From the NCBI GenBank assembly GCA_963698735.1, contig CAVOSA010000007.1, forward strand, positions 1 to 64,000: 64,000 nucleotides of DNA. The letters are read 5' to 3'. Shown one piece after another: positions 24,187 to 33,027 of the stretch. The number at the start of each line of letters is the position of its first letter. Position 1 is the stretch's first letter. Origin of the DNA: RPQJ01 sp963698735. GTDB lineage: Bacteria; Pseudomonadota; Gammaproteobacteria; Steroidobacterales; Steroidobacteraceae. The position numbers and the translations under genes were made by a program. The notes under the pieces were generated by a model that worked only from the letters and a program-made list of their open reading frames with translations, was not told the DNA's origin and made no database searches.

Positions 24187-25045
24187 GACCCTGCTCGAGC
24201 AGCCGGTCAGCGCGCGCCGCTTCGGCCAGGAGCACGTCGAGCGGAGGTACGTCGTTGTCCCATTCGATCAGCGTCGGCACCGGGCCGAACCGGCGGATGG
24301 CGTGGGCATAGAGTTCCCAGACGTCCTCGCTGACCGCGCTGCCGTGATCGTCGATCAGCAGTTCCCGGCCACCGACACGTCGTCGTGAATGGCCGGCGAG
24401 ATGGATCTCCTGCACGGCCTGACGCGGCACGGCATCGAAGAACGCATCGAGGTCGAGGCCGAGGTTCGACGCATTCACGTAGGCGTTGTTGACGTCGAGC
24501 AGCAGGCCGCAGCCGCTGCGCTCGACTACAGCCGCGAGAAACTCGCCCTCGCTGAGCTGCGACGCGGCGAAGCTCACGTAGGCGCTGAGGTTTTCGATCA
24601 GCAACTGGCGCTCGAGGACGTCCTGCACTTCCCGGACCCGGGCCGACAGGTGTTCGACGGCTTCCTCCGTGTAAGGGAGCGGCAGCAGGTCGTTGTAGTG
24701 CCGGCCGTCCACGTGCGCCCAGCACGCGTGTTCACTGACCAGCGCCGGTTCAAAGCGGTGGACGGCGGTACGTATGCGGCCGAGGTGTTCCCGGTCGAGC
24801 GGGTCGGCGGAGCCCAGGCCGAGACCGACACCGTGCAGGCTCAGCGGGTAAAGCGAGCGGGCCTTCTCGAGCGCGCGGACGGCCGGGCCGCCTGCGTGAA
24901 AGTAGTTTTCGGTGTGAGCTTCAATCCAAACCGGTCGCGGGTTGGCGGCCAGGATCGACTCGTGGTGCTGCGAACGGAGCCCGATCCCGGCTCGCGCCGG
25001 GATCGGGTCGCAGTTGACGGACGCTGAAGAGGCTTCGCCCGTCAT
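24170..25045 (-). CDS. bufB: DUF692 multinuclear non-heme iron oxidase (MNIO), bufferin-modifying enzyme
   Basis: A 291-residue TIM-barrel enzyme of the MNIO family (relatives MbnB, HvfB, BufB). Metal-ligand segments are visible: EAHTENYF, LSLHGVGLGLG, SEHACWAHVDGRHYNDLLPL, IENLSAYVSF, LLDVNNAYVNASNLG, EIHLAGHSRR and LIDDHGSAVSE. These enzymes oxidise Cys residues of ribosomally made peptides, for example to thiooxazole or oxazolone groups. It sits between the precursor gene (7-base gap) and its DUF2063 partner. Substrate specificity follows from the neighbour rather than from its own sequence. Confidence 0.9.
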   Translation of the reverse strand: MTGEASSASVNCDPIPARAGIGLRSQHHESILAANPRPVWIEAHTENYFHAGGPAVRALEKARSLYPLSLHGVGLGLGSADPLDREHLGRIRTAVHRFEPALVSEHACWAHVDGRHYNDLLPLPYTEEAVEHLSARVREVQDVLERQLLIENLSAYVSFAASQLSEGEFLAAVVERSGCGLLLDVNNAYVNASNLGLDLDAFFDAVPRQAVQEIHLAGHSRRRVGGRELLIDDHGSAVSEDVWELYAHAIRRFGPVPTLIEWDNDVPPLDVLLAEAARADRLLEQGHAAAA

Positions 25046-25052
25046 GGCCGGA

Positions 25053-25322
25053 TCACATCGGCGTCTTGTCGTCGCTGGTCTTGCCGCCAGCCTTTTCGCA
25101 TTCGTCCTTCGGCATGTGCTTCCACTCGGTCGGATCGTTGTCCTTCTTGGCCGAGCCCGCGCAGCTGTGGCTCGCAGTGGCGCAGTCGTTCTTGCCGGCC
25201 TTGGCCACGCCGTAGCACTTGACCTTGGCGTCCTTCGCGCCTTGTTGGTCGCTGGCGCTGGCGACGCCCACGGCGAGCAGGCTGCCGATGGCGGCGGCGA
25301 TCGTCATGTTCTTCACGTTCAT
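25053..25322 (-). CDS. bufA: DUF2282-type RiPP precursor, bufferin (BufA)
   Basis: An 89-residue precursor. Residues 1-23 are a Sec signal peptide (TIAAAIGSLLAVGVASA). The mature part holds four cysteines at 36, 47, 54 and 75 in the order KCYG, NDC, HSC, DEC, the layout of BufA-type bufferins. In known systems the two central cysteines are modified by the DUF692 enzyme and the exported peptide binds copper. There is a GAGGA at -16. An in-frame opening reaches 25526, but only ATG 25322 gives the signal peptide. No sigma factor or DoxX gene accompanies this operon. Confidence 0.88.
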   Translation of the reverse strand: MNVKNMTIAAAIGSLLAVGVASASDQQGAKDAKVKCYGVAKAGKNDCATASHSCAGSAKKDNDPTEWKHMPKDECEKAGGKTSDDKTPM

Positions 25323-25524
25323 GTTGCTGTTGATCCTCGTGCGTTGATGGTTTGCCTTGTTGGCCCGATACCAGCGTGTCAGACCGCGACCGTGGTCAAA
25401 GGTTGCGGCGAGGCCGGCCGGGCGCTTCATTATGGGTTGCGCCTTGCGCGCGCGCGAGCGGGTTGGCTTCGCAGCGTGCCGGTGGCAGGATGCCCGCCCT
25501 TGTCGACGGAAACCGGGCAACGCC

Positions 25525-25983
25525 ATGGGTTTGAAGGACTGGATCGCGCGGTACCGGCCGGGTGCCTCACAGACTGCCGACGCACCCGAGGCGGGGGCGA
25601 ACCTCGCGGTCGCGGCCCTGCTGGTGGAAGTCCTGCGGGCGGACTACGACGTTGGCGCGGTCGAGCGGCAGGAGGTCGTGAGTTCGGTCGCGGCCCTGCT
25701 GGGGCTCGGGGCCGAGCAGAGCCGGGCACTGGTCGAGGAGGCGGAGCGCCACATCGACAAGTCACACGACCTCTATCAGTTCACGTCGCAGGTCAATCGC
25801 ACCTACTCCGACGCCGAGAAGGTGCAGTTGCTCGAAGCGCTCTGGCGCGTGGCGCAGGCCGACGCGATCGTGCACAAGTACGAAGAACACCTTATCCGCC
25901 GTGTTGCGGACCTGATCCACGTGCCGCATCGGGGCTTCATTGCGGCCAAGCTGCGGGCGGCCGGGCAGGCGTCCGACGGCTGA
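25525..25983 (+). CDS. TerB-like (TerB family) cytosolic protein
   Basis: A 152-residue protein beginning MGLKDWIARYRPGASQ. From about residue 30 it has the seven-helix TerB pattern: LAVAALLVEVLRADYDVGAV, VSSVAALLGLGAEQSRALVE, SDAEKVQLLEALWRVAQADA and EEHLIRRVADLIHVP. The acidic residues of the TerB metal-binding site are present in ADYD and AQADA. This small domain occurs widely and is not specific to tellurite. Its partner is unknown; it is 97 bases upstream of a ParA-like ATPase and may be co-expressed. Confidence 0.82.
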   Translation: MGLKDWIARYRPGASQTADAPEAGANLAVAALLVEVLRADYDVGAVERQEVVSSVAALLGLGAEQSRALVEEAERHIDKSHDLYQFTSQVNRTYSDAEKVQLLEALWRVAQADAIVHKYEEHLIRRVADLIHVPHRGFIAAKLRAAGQASDG

Positions 25984-26080
25984 TTGCAGGACGCCCCGCG
26001 AACAGCATTTTTTGCATTTCGGCTTGCGGCGGGGCCTGACGGTCGGGTACGGTCCCGGCAGGATCCCCAAACCATCGGTC

Positions 26081-26833
26081 ATGGAACAGCTTCCCGCCCC
26101 CAGTCTGCAGAAAATCGTGGTCCTGAACCCCAAGGGCGGATCGGGCAAGTCAACCATCGCCACCAACCTGGCGGCGTACTATGCATGGTCAGGACGCGCC
26201 GTCGCGCTGATGGACCACGACCCGCAGGGGTCGAGCATGCGCTGGTTGCGGCAGCGGCCCGACGACCTCCCCGGTATCCACGGCATCGCGGCCTACGAGA
26301 AGAAGCTTGGGGTGACGCGGGCCTTCGCGTTGCGGACACCGCCGGGCACGGAAAAACTCATTGTCGACACGCCGGCGGCCGTTACCCCGCTGCAGTTGCC
26401 GGAACTCACGCAGGATGCACACGCGATCGTGGTGCCGGTCCTGCCGTCGGACATCGATATCCACGCGGCGTCACGCGCGATTGCCGACCTGCTGCTGGCT
26501 GGGCGCGTGCACAGGTCCGAGCGGCGCCTGGTCATCGTTGCCAACAGGGCCCGGCGCTATACCAAGGCGTTCTCGACGCTGATGCGCTTCCTGGAAAGCC
26601 TGCGGATACCGGTCGTGGCCGTGCTGCGTGATTCGCAGGCCTACGTGCGCTCGGCCGAATGCGGCATGGGCATCCACGAAATGAAGGGCGCCCTGCTGCA
26701 GGAAGACCTCGATTCGTGGAAGCCGCTGGTCGACTGGCTCGAGCACCGCTCGGGCGCGGTGCCACTGTCCGGCGATGGCACGGCTCCGTCGCAGCCCCCT
26801 GCCATCGAGCTGGGAGAGGGCGCGCGCGGCTGA
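26081..26833 (+). CDS. Orphan ParA/MinD-superfamily ATPase
   Basis: A 250-residue P-loop ATPase with the deviant Walker A motif NPKGGSGKST, the switch region MDHDPQGSS and the Walker-B-like IVDTPAAVTP. No helix-turn-helix precedes the ATPase and no ParB gene or parS repeat is nearby, so it is not a chromosome-partition ParA. Such orphan members position protein clusters (chemoreceptors, flagella, carboxysomes) or act unaccompanied. The C-terminal tail (GAVPLSGDGTAPSQPPAIEL) is low complexity. Cargo unknown. Confidence 0.85.
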   Translation: MEQLPAPSLQKIVVLNPKGGSGKSTIATNLAAYYAWSGRAVALMDHDPQGSSMRWLRQRPDDLPGIHGIAAYEKKLGVTRAFALRTPPGTEKLIVDTPAAVTPLQLPELTQDAHAIVVPVLPSDIDIHAASRAIADLLLAGRVHRSERRLVIVANRARRYTKAFSTLMRFLESLRIPVVAVLRDSQAYVRSAECGMGIHEMKGALLQEDLDSWKPLVDWLEHRSGAVPLSGDGTAPSQPPAIELGEGARG

Positions 26834-27409
26834 TTACCTGGCGGTGGGCTTGTTCGAGACCTTGTCGGCGTCCTTCGCGAACATCGACGCCTCGTCGGCG
26901 ACCGTGAACGCCACCATGCTCGGTTTGCCGTCGTCGCCGTTCATGCTGCTGACCACGACTATGATCGGCGCATCCTTCAGCCACAGCATGTTGGTGAACT
27001 TCGACTGGATCGCGCCTTCGTCGCGCTTCACGGCATCGAAGTCGCCAAACATCGTCCGCGAACGGTTCACCACGGCGAGCAGCGACGGCAGGCTCGGTTC
27101 GAGGCGGGCCGTAGCGGCACCCAGGGTGTTGTCCCCGCCGATCAGGAAACAGAGTTCCTTGGTCTGGTGCTGTGCGGGCAGCTTGAGGAGCGGCTGGCGG
27201 CTCGGGGCACAGTAGCGGTCGATGCCGACTTCGTCCTTGTCCCACTTGCCGCCGGGATACTTGGCCTCGATGGCCGACTTGCCGGCGCTCCAGGGGAGTC
27301 CGAAGGCGCCACCGCGAAACTGGTCGGCAACGCCGCCAGCGATGGCGGAGCCCGCAAAAGCAACGAACGAGAATCCGGCGATCAGGGAAACCAGACGGTT
27401 GGGGCGCAT
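26834..27409 (-). CDS. Secreted protein of unknown function, 191 aa
   Basis: Starts MRPNRLVSLIAGFSFVAFAG with a clear signal peptide (cleavage after SAIA) and GGAG nine bases upstream of ATG 27409. The mature part shows GAFGLPWSAGKSAIEAKYPG, a pattern seen in periplasmic proteins that compare a cofactor-free beta sandwich. Cys67 and Cys84 (DRYCAP, KELCFL) could form one disulfide. It converges with the ParA-like gene with no gap. I do not recognise a named family. Confidence 0.7.
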   Translation of the reverse strand: MRPNRLVSLIAGFSFVAFAGSAIAGGVADQFRGGAFGLPWSAGKSAIEAKYPGGKWDKDEVGIDRYCAPSRQPLLKLPAQHQTKELCFLIGGDNTLGAATARLEPSLPSLLAVVNRSRTMFGDFDAVKRDEGAIQSKFTNMLWLKDAPIIVVVSSMNGDDGKPSMVAFTVADEASMFAKDADKVSNKPTAR

Positions 27410-27536
27410 TAGGTCGACTCCACGAAAATTGACTGCTTCGGTGCGAGGATATGTCCGCATTTGCGGGCCTCGCCGGGCGCGCGACGAAAGCACGACATGC
27501 CTCTCAAGGCCCGCCGTTTCCGCTTGACATAATACC

Positions 27537-28157
27537 TCAGGCAGGGCCCTGTTCGCCGCGGTTTTGCGCGCTGTCGACCTGCAGCAGGTCGTCCGGTGTG
27601 TCGAGGTCAATGCCCGCGTTGCTCATGGGCACGCGCACGACGCGATCGATATTCTTTCGCAGGACGCTGCGTGGATTGTGTTCGCCGCGCAACGACAGCA
27701 GGTCCGGGAATGCCCAGCGCGGAAAAATCGCGGGTAGTCCCGGTGAGCCCTGGTACAGGGCCGCGGCGATGAGGATCGGGTGACGCCTCCAGCTCGCGTG
27801 CAGGCGCTTGAGATCGTCTGCCGTCACGGCCACCTGGTCGGCGAGCATCAGGAGCAGGGCACTGGAACCGGGCGGCGCCGAATGCACGGCAGTGCGCACC
27901 GAACTCGCGATGCCTTCCTCCCAGCCGCGGTTCAGCGCGATCGAGATTGCACGCTGCCGCAGCGCTGGCGCGATCTCCTTCGCGTGTGCCCCGATCACCA
28001 CCGTCACCGATTGTCCCGCCACGAACGCGGCGATGGCGGCCAGCTCGTGCAGCACGGGCTCGCCGCGCAGCCGCACCAGTGGCTTGATGCCCTCGAAGCG
28101 GGTCCCAGGGCCCGCGGCGAGGATCGCGGCATGCAGTCCGGAGGCTTGGTCGTCCAT
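27537..28157 (-). CDS. MobA-like nucleotidyltransferase (molybdenum cofactor cytidylyltransferase-like)
   Basis: A 206-residue protein with the sugar/cofactor nucleotidyltransferase signature HAAILAAGPGTRFEGIKPLV at the N-terminus, then VTVVIGAHAKEI, NRGWEEGIASSVRTAV, LLMLADQVAVTADDL, GLPAIFPRWAFPDLL and IDLDTPDDL. This is the MocA/CoxC-like branch that attaches CMP (or GMP) to molybdopterin. Usually LAAGxSxRFGxxK; here the middle Gly-Thr replaces Ser. No molybdoenzyme gene is close by, so the assignment is to family only. It is divergent from thrA. Confidence 0.8.
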   Translation of the reverse strand: MDDQASGLHAAILAAGPGTRFEGIKPLVRLRGEPVLHELAAIAAFVAGQSVTVVIGAHAKEIAPALRQRAISIALNRGWEEGIASSVRTAVHSAPPGSSALLLMLADQVAVTADDLKRLHASWRRHPILIAAALYQGSPGLPAIFPRWAFPDLLSLRGEHNPRSVLRKNIDRVVRVPMSNAGIDLDTPDDLLQVDSAQNRGEQGPA

Positions 28158-28303
28158 CGCGCTAGTTTGCCTGCCGCGTTGCAAGAAGATAGAGTTTCAA
28201 GGTTCAGAGTAACGAGTTTTCCCGTGAGATGCCGCCGTCGGCCCGTCGCGTGCAGCGGCAGGCCCGGGGGCGCGGCGGGCGTCCGAAAAAGCGAGTCCGA
28301 AGC

Positions 28304-30772
28304 GTGCAAGCCTGGAAAGTCCACAAGTTCGGCGGATCAAGCGTCGCCGACGCCGCGTGCATGGAGCGCGTCGCGAGGATCATCGAGAACGACCCGGCGC
28401 CCCGCAAGGCGGTCGTGCTGTCGGCGTGCCGCGGTGTCACGGATGCGCTGCTCACGCTGATCAGCCTCGCCGAGCAGGGGTCACCCGCGCTTGACGACAG
28501 GTTGCAGGAACTGCGACAGCGCCACGTCGGCATCGCGCGCGAATTGCTGGCCGGCGAGCTCTGTGACGAATACATCGCCCTGCTCGACGTGGACTGCCGC
28601 GACATCGCCGGCATCCTGCAGACGGTCCGGCTGGTGCGCAATGCGTCGACGACCATGCGCGACCTCATCTCGGGCTACGGTGAGATCTGGTCCACGCGGT
28701 TGTTCGAGCGGCTGCTGCGCCGCCGCGCCGCCGGCCACGTCCAGTGGCTCGATGCGCGCAAGGCATTGCTGGTCGAATGGGGCCCCATGGGCCCGGGCGT
28801 CCGCTGGGAGCAGTCCCGCGCCCAGTTGTCCGGCCTGGTCGCGCCGGAGTTCGTCGGCACGCTGGTCGTCACGGGCTTCATTGCCACCGATACCCAGGGC
28901 CTGCAGACGACGCTCGGCCGCAATGGCAGCGATTACTCGGCGTCCATCTTCGGCTCGCTGCTGGATGCCGCCGAGATCGTGATCTGGACCGACGTCGACG
29001 GCGTCCTGAGCGCCGATCCGCGGCTGGTGCCCGAGGCGCAGGTCATCGATACGCTGTCGTACAACGAGGCGATGGAACTCGCGTACTTCGGGGCCAAGGT
29101 CATCCACCCGGCGACGATGGCGCCGGCGGTCCAGAAGCGGATCCCGATCTGGATCAAGAACACGTTTGCGGCCGACAGGCCTGGCACGCTGATCCACGAC
29201 CGGTCGGAGCCCGATCCGCTGGTGAAGGGCATCACGACCATCGACCGCATCGCGCTCGTGAATCTTGAAGGCGCGGGAATGATCGGCGTGCCCGGCACCG
29301 CGCACCGCCTGTTCGGCGCGCTGCGCGAGGAGGGCATTTCGGTCATCCTGATCTCGCAGGGCAGTTCCGAGCATTCGATCTGCTTCGCGGTGCCGGAGGC
29401 CGAAGCCGAGCGTGCAGAGCGAGTCGTGCGCCGGGCGTTCGACCCTGAACTGCGGGAAGGCCAGATCCACAGCATCGAGATCGACCACGGTTGCAGCATC
29501 CTCGCGGTCGTCGGCGACGGCATGGCCGGCGCGCACGGCGTGGCCGCAAAAGTATTCGTCGCGCTCGGCTCTGCCGGGGTCAACGTGCGCGCGATCGCGC
29601 AGGGCGCGTCCGAGCGCAACATCTCGGTCGTCATCGACGGCCGGGGCAGCGCCCGCGCACTGCGTGCCGTGCACTCGGCGTTCTACCTCTCCGCACACAC
29701 GGTCTCGATCGGGCTCATCGGGCCGGGCCTCGTGGGCGGCGCGCTGCTCGAGCAGGTCGCGAGCCAGATGCAGCGCCTCGCACGCGACTTCAAGCTCGAC
29801 CTGCGCGTGCGTGCCATCGCAGGGTCGAAGACGATGCGGCTTGCGGCGGGCGCCATCGACCTTTCGCGCTGGCGGGACGAATACAAGGCGGGCGGCGATC
29901 CGCTCGACCTCGACAAATTTGCCGACCACGTGCATGCCGATCACTTCCCGCATGCCGTGATCATCGATTGCACTGCGAGCGCGGAGGTTGCGAAGCACTA
30001 CCCGCACTGGCTGTCGGAAGGCATCCACATCGTGACGCCGAACAAGAAGGCGAACAGCGCGGCTTACGGTGATTACCAGCGCGTGAAGGACGCGCGCCGC
30101 ACGGCAGGTTCGCACTACCTGTATGAAGCGACCGTCGGCGCCGGCCTGCCAGTGATCCAGACCTTGCGCGACCTGCGCGAGACCGGCGACGAAATCCGCC
30201 GCATCGAAGGCATGTTCTCCGGCACGCTCGCCTACCTGTTCAATACCTGGGACGGCACGCAGCCGTTCTCCGAGGTCGTGAAGCAGGCGAAGTCCCTTGG
30301 TTACACCGAGCCCGACCCGCGCGACGATCTCTCGGGCATCGACGTGGCGCGCAAGCTCATCATCCTGGCGCGTGAAATGGGATTGCAGACCGAACTCGCC
30401 GAGGTCAAGGTCGAGAGCCTCGTCCCCGCGGAAATCAGCGACTGCGGGGTGGATTCGTTCCTGGAGCGGCTGCCTGAGTTCGACCGGGCGATGCTGCAGC
30501 GCCTGCAGGCTGCGACAGGCCGGGGCAACGTGCTGCGCTACGTGGGTTCGGTGGACGCGCAGGGCAGGGCGGAAGTGGGTCTCGTCGAGCTGCCGAAGAC
30601 TCATTCCTTCGCCAACATTGCGCTGACGGACAACATCGTCCGCTTCGAGACGGCGCGTTACGACAAGAATCCGCTGATCGTGCAGGGGCCCGGGGCGGGC
30701 CCGGCGGTGACGGCGGCCGGCGTGTTCGCCGACCTGCTGCGCGTCTGCGCATACCTCGGCGCCAAGCTGTGA
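28304..30772 (+). CDS. thrA: Bifunctional aspartate kinase / homoserine dehydrogenase I
   Basis: An 822-residue fusion. Residues 1-290 form the aspartate kinase (WKVHKFGGSSVADAACMERV; later GRNGSDYSASIFG and TDVDGVLSADPRLV). Next come two ACT domains (VNLEGAGMIGVPGTAHRLFG, SILAVVGDGMAGAHG), then the homoserine dehydrogenase from about 470 (IGLIGPGLVGGALLEQV, TPNKKANS, YEATVGAGLPVIQTL, EGMFSGTLAYLFN). It makes homoserine for threonine, methionine and isoleucine. GTG 28304 gives the usual N-terminus and family length; the ATG at 28229 adds 25 basic residues. It is first in a tight thrA-thrB-thrC operon and overlaps thrB by four bases. Confidence 0.93.
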   Translation: MQAWKVHKFGGSSVADAACMERVARIIENDPAPRKAVVLSACRGVTDALLTLISLAEQGSPALDDRLQELRQRHVGIARELLAGELCDEYIALLDVDCRDIAGILQTVRLVRNASTTMRDLISGYGEIWSTRLFERLLRRRAAGHVQWLDARKALLVEWGPMGPGVRWEQSRAQLSGLVAPEFVGTLVVTGFIATDTQGLQTTLGRNGSDYSASIFGSLLDAAEIVIWTDVDGVLSADPRLVPEAQVIDTLSYNEAMELAYFGAKVIHPATMAPAVQKRIPIWIKNTFAADRPGTLIHDRSEPDPLVKGITTIDRIALVNLEGAGMIGVPGTAHRLFGALREEGISVILISQGSSEHSICFAVPEAEAERAERVVRRAFDPELREGQIHSIEIDHGCSILAVVGDGMAGAHGVAAKVFVALGSAGVNVRAIAQGASERNISVVIDGRGSARALRAVHSAFYLSAHTVSIGLIGPGLVGGALLEQVASQMQRLARDFKLDLRVRAIAGSKTMRLAAGAIDLSRWRDEYKAGGDPLDLDKFADHVHADHFPHAVIIDCTASAEVAKHYPHWLSEGIHIVTPNKKANSAAYGDYQRVKDARRTAGSHYLYEATVGAGLPVIQTLRDLRETGDEIRRIEGMFSGTLAYLFNTWDGTQPFSEVVKQAKSLGYTEPDPRDDLSGIDVARKLIILAREMGLQTELAEVKVESLVPAEISDCGVDSFLERLPEFDRAMLQRLQAATGRGNVLRYVGSVDAQGRAEVGLVELPKTHSFANIALTDNIVRFETARYDKNPLIVQGPGAGPAVTAAGVFADLLRVCAYLGAKL

Positions 30773-31716
30773 CGGGCGATTCCAGGCGCAGGTCCGCCAG
30801 GGCATTCGCGCCGGCCAGCGTCGGCAACGTCGGCGTAGGGTTCGACATCCTCGGGCACACGGTAGCCGCCATTGGCGATCACGTGCGCGCCACGCGGCGC
30901 GCCGATCCGGGCGTCTCGATCCGTTCGATCACGGGTACCGTCGAAAACCTGCCACTTGCGGCCGAGAAAAATACGGCGGGCATGGCGGTGCTCGCACTGG
31001 CCCGTGAACTCGGTCTGCCGTTCGGTTTCGACCTCGACATCGAGAAAGGCATTCCGCTCGGGTCCGGTCTTGGGGGTTCGGCTGCCTCGGCCGTGGCCGG
31101 CGTCGTGGCGGCTGCAGCGCTCGTCGACGAGCCGCTCGACCGTACCGAGTTGCTCAAGTTCGCGATGCAGGGCGAGGCCGTGGCGAGCGGCGCCGTGCAC
31201 GTCGACAACATTGCCCCGTCGCTGTTCGGCGGGCTGGTGCTCACCGTCGGCATCGACAATCCGTTCGTGAAGCAGATTCCCGTGCCGGACTCGATTCGCT
31301 GCGTGCTGGTGCACCCGCACATGGTGCTGGCGACGCGCGAGGCCCGCGCGATCCTGAGCAAGACGGTGCCGCTGTCCGACGTGATCTGGCAGCAGGCCAA
31401 CCTCGCGGGGTTCCTTGCCGGCTGTTTCAGCAACGACATCGCGCTGATCCGCGAATCGTTGCTCGACGTGATCATCGAACCTCAGCGGCAGGTGCTGATC
31501 CCGGGATTCGCCGACGTCAAGCAGGCCGCCCTGGCCGCCGGCGCACTTGGCGGTTCCATCTCCGGGGCCGGGCCGACGGTGTTCGCCTGGGTCGACGCAG
31601 CCGATGCGGAGAAGGTGCGAGCCGGCATGGTCGATGCCTTCGCCCGTCACGGGCTCGCAGCGGACAGCTGGATTTCGACGATCGACCGCGCCGGCGCGCG
31701 CGTGGTGAGTGACTGA
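30769..31716 (+). CDS. thrB: Homoserine kinase
   Basis: A 315-residue GHMP kinase: ASVGNVGVGFDILGHTV at the N-terminus, the ATP loop GIPLGSGLGGSAASAVAGV, and GALGGSISGAGPTVFAWVD as the C-terminal motif 3. It phosphorylates homoserine for threonine synthase. The start GTG (30769) overlaps the thrA stop codon in a GTGA arrangement, and the stop codon lies three bases before thrC, so the three genes are coupled. Confidence 0.93.
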   Translation: MTGDSRRRSARAFAPASVGNVGVGFDILGHTVAAIGDHVRATRRADPGVSIRSITGTVENLPLAAEKNTAGMAVLALARELGLPFGFDLDIEKGIPLGSGLGGSAASAVAGVVAAAALVDEPLDRTELLKFAMQGEAVASGAVHVDNIAPSLFGGLVLTVGIDNPFVKQIPVPDSIRCVLVHPHMVLATREARAILSKTVPLSDVIWQQANLAGFLAGCFSNDIALIRESLLDVIIEPQRQVLIPGFADVKQAALAAGALGGSISGAGPTVFAWVDAADAEKVRAGMVDAFARHGLAADSWISTIDRAGARVVSD

Positions 31717-31719
31717 ACG

Positions 31720-33027
31720 ATGCAGTTCCAGAGCACGCGCAATGCCGGGCACCGCGTCGGCCTGAGCGACGCAGTTTCGCAGGGACTCGCACCCGACGGC
31801 GGGCTCTATGTTCCAACGGCGCTGCCGCGCATCAACCGCCAGGCCTTCGACGGCGCCCAGACGATCCCGCAAGTGGCCGAGATCCTGCTCGAGCCGTTCG
31901 CCGCTGGCGATGCGATTGCGCCGCTGGTGCCCGCGATCGTTCGCGATGCGTTCAATTTTCCGGCGCCGGTGGTCGACGTGCAGGGTGCGGACGGGCCGCT
32001 GTCCGTGCTCGAGCTGTTCCACGGGCCGACCGCGGCTTTCAAGGATTTCGGCGCCCGCTTCCTCGCGGCATCGCTCGAGCGCATTCCGCGCACCGATCCG
32101 CGCCGGCTGACGATCCTGGTCGCAACCTCGGGTGACACGGGCGGTGCCGTTGCTGCAGCGTTCTACCAGCGTCCGTGGGTGGACGTGGTCGTGCTCTATC
32201 CGCGGGGACTCGTGTCGGCGCGGCAGGAGAAGCAGCTCGCCTGCTGGGGCAGGAACGTGACGACGCTCGCCGTGGCGGGCACGTTCGACGACTGCCAGCG
32301 CATGGTGAAGGAAGCCTTCGTCGATCCGGCCCTCGGTCGCGAACTGCTGCTTTCGTCCGCCAACAGCATCAACGTCGGCCGCCTGCTGCCGCAGATGGCG
32401 TATTACGCGCAGTCCAGCCTCGAGCTATACCGTCGCGACGGTCGTGCGCCCAATTACATCGTGCCGTCGGGCAACCTCGGCAACGTGGCCGCCTGCATGT
32501 GGGCGCGCGAAGTCGGCTTGCCCATCGGGGAAGTCATGCTGGCCACCAACGCCAACACGACGGTGCCCGACTACCTGCGCACGGGCGAGTGGCAACCGCA
32601 GCCGAGCCTCGCTACGCTTGCGTCCGCCATGGACGTCGGCAACCCAAGCAACATGGAACGACTGCGGTGGCTGTTCCCCGGAATGGAACAGCTGCGCGGC
32701 GCATTCTCGGCCCGGTCCGTCAGTGACGACCAGATCCGGGCATCGATTCGCCGTGATTACGTCGAGTACGGCCAGACCTGGTGCCCGCACACTGCGACGG
32801 CTGCGCATCTTTACCGGCAGCTGCCGGCAGCCCGGCGCATGGAACGCTGGGTGCTGGTCGCCACCGCTCACCCGGCGAAATTCAACGACGTCGTCGAGCC
32901 GCTGATCGGCGCCGCAGTACCGGTGCCAGCTGCGCTGGCAGAACTGTTGTCGTTGCCCTCGTTGCAGCAGCACGTCGCGCCGAAGCTCGACGACCTGCGT
33001 CAGGTCCTCATGGGGAGAGCCGCTTGA
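31720..33027 (+). CDS. thrC: Threonine synthase
   Basis: A 435-residue PLP enzyme of fold type II: FQSTRNAGHRVGLSDAVSQG, the lysine-bearing PLP motif HGPTAAFKDFGARF, LVATSGDTGGAVAAAFY, NSINVGRLLPQMAYYAQSS and YIVPSGNLGNVAACMWAREV. It converts O-phosphohomoserine to threonine. The length and the FKDFG motif match the longer gammaproteobacterial/yeast-like class. It ends inside a GAGAGCCGCTTGA sequence whose TTG starts the next gene. Confidence 0.93.
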   Translation: MQFQSTRNAGHRVGLSDAVSQGLAPDGGLYVPTALPRINRQAFDGAQTIPQVAEILLEPFAAGDAIAPLVPAIVRDAFNFPAPVVDVQGADGPLSVLELFHGPTAAFKDFGARFLAASLERIPRTDPRRLTILVATSGDTGGAVAAAFYQRPWVDVVVLYPRGLVSARQEKQLACWGRNVTTLAVAGTFDDCQRMVKEAFVDPALGRELLLSSANSINVGRLLPQMAYYAQSSLELYRRDGRAPNYIVPSGNLGNVAACMWAREVGLPIGEVMLATNANTTVPDYLRTGEWQPQPSLATLASAMDVGNPSNMERLRWLFPGMEQLRGAFSARSVSDDQIRASIRRDYVEYGQTWCPHTATAAHLYRQLPAARRMERWVLVATAHPAKFNDVVEPLIGAAVPVPAALAELLSLPSLQQHVAPKLDDLRQVLMGRAA

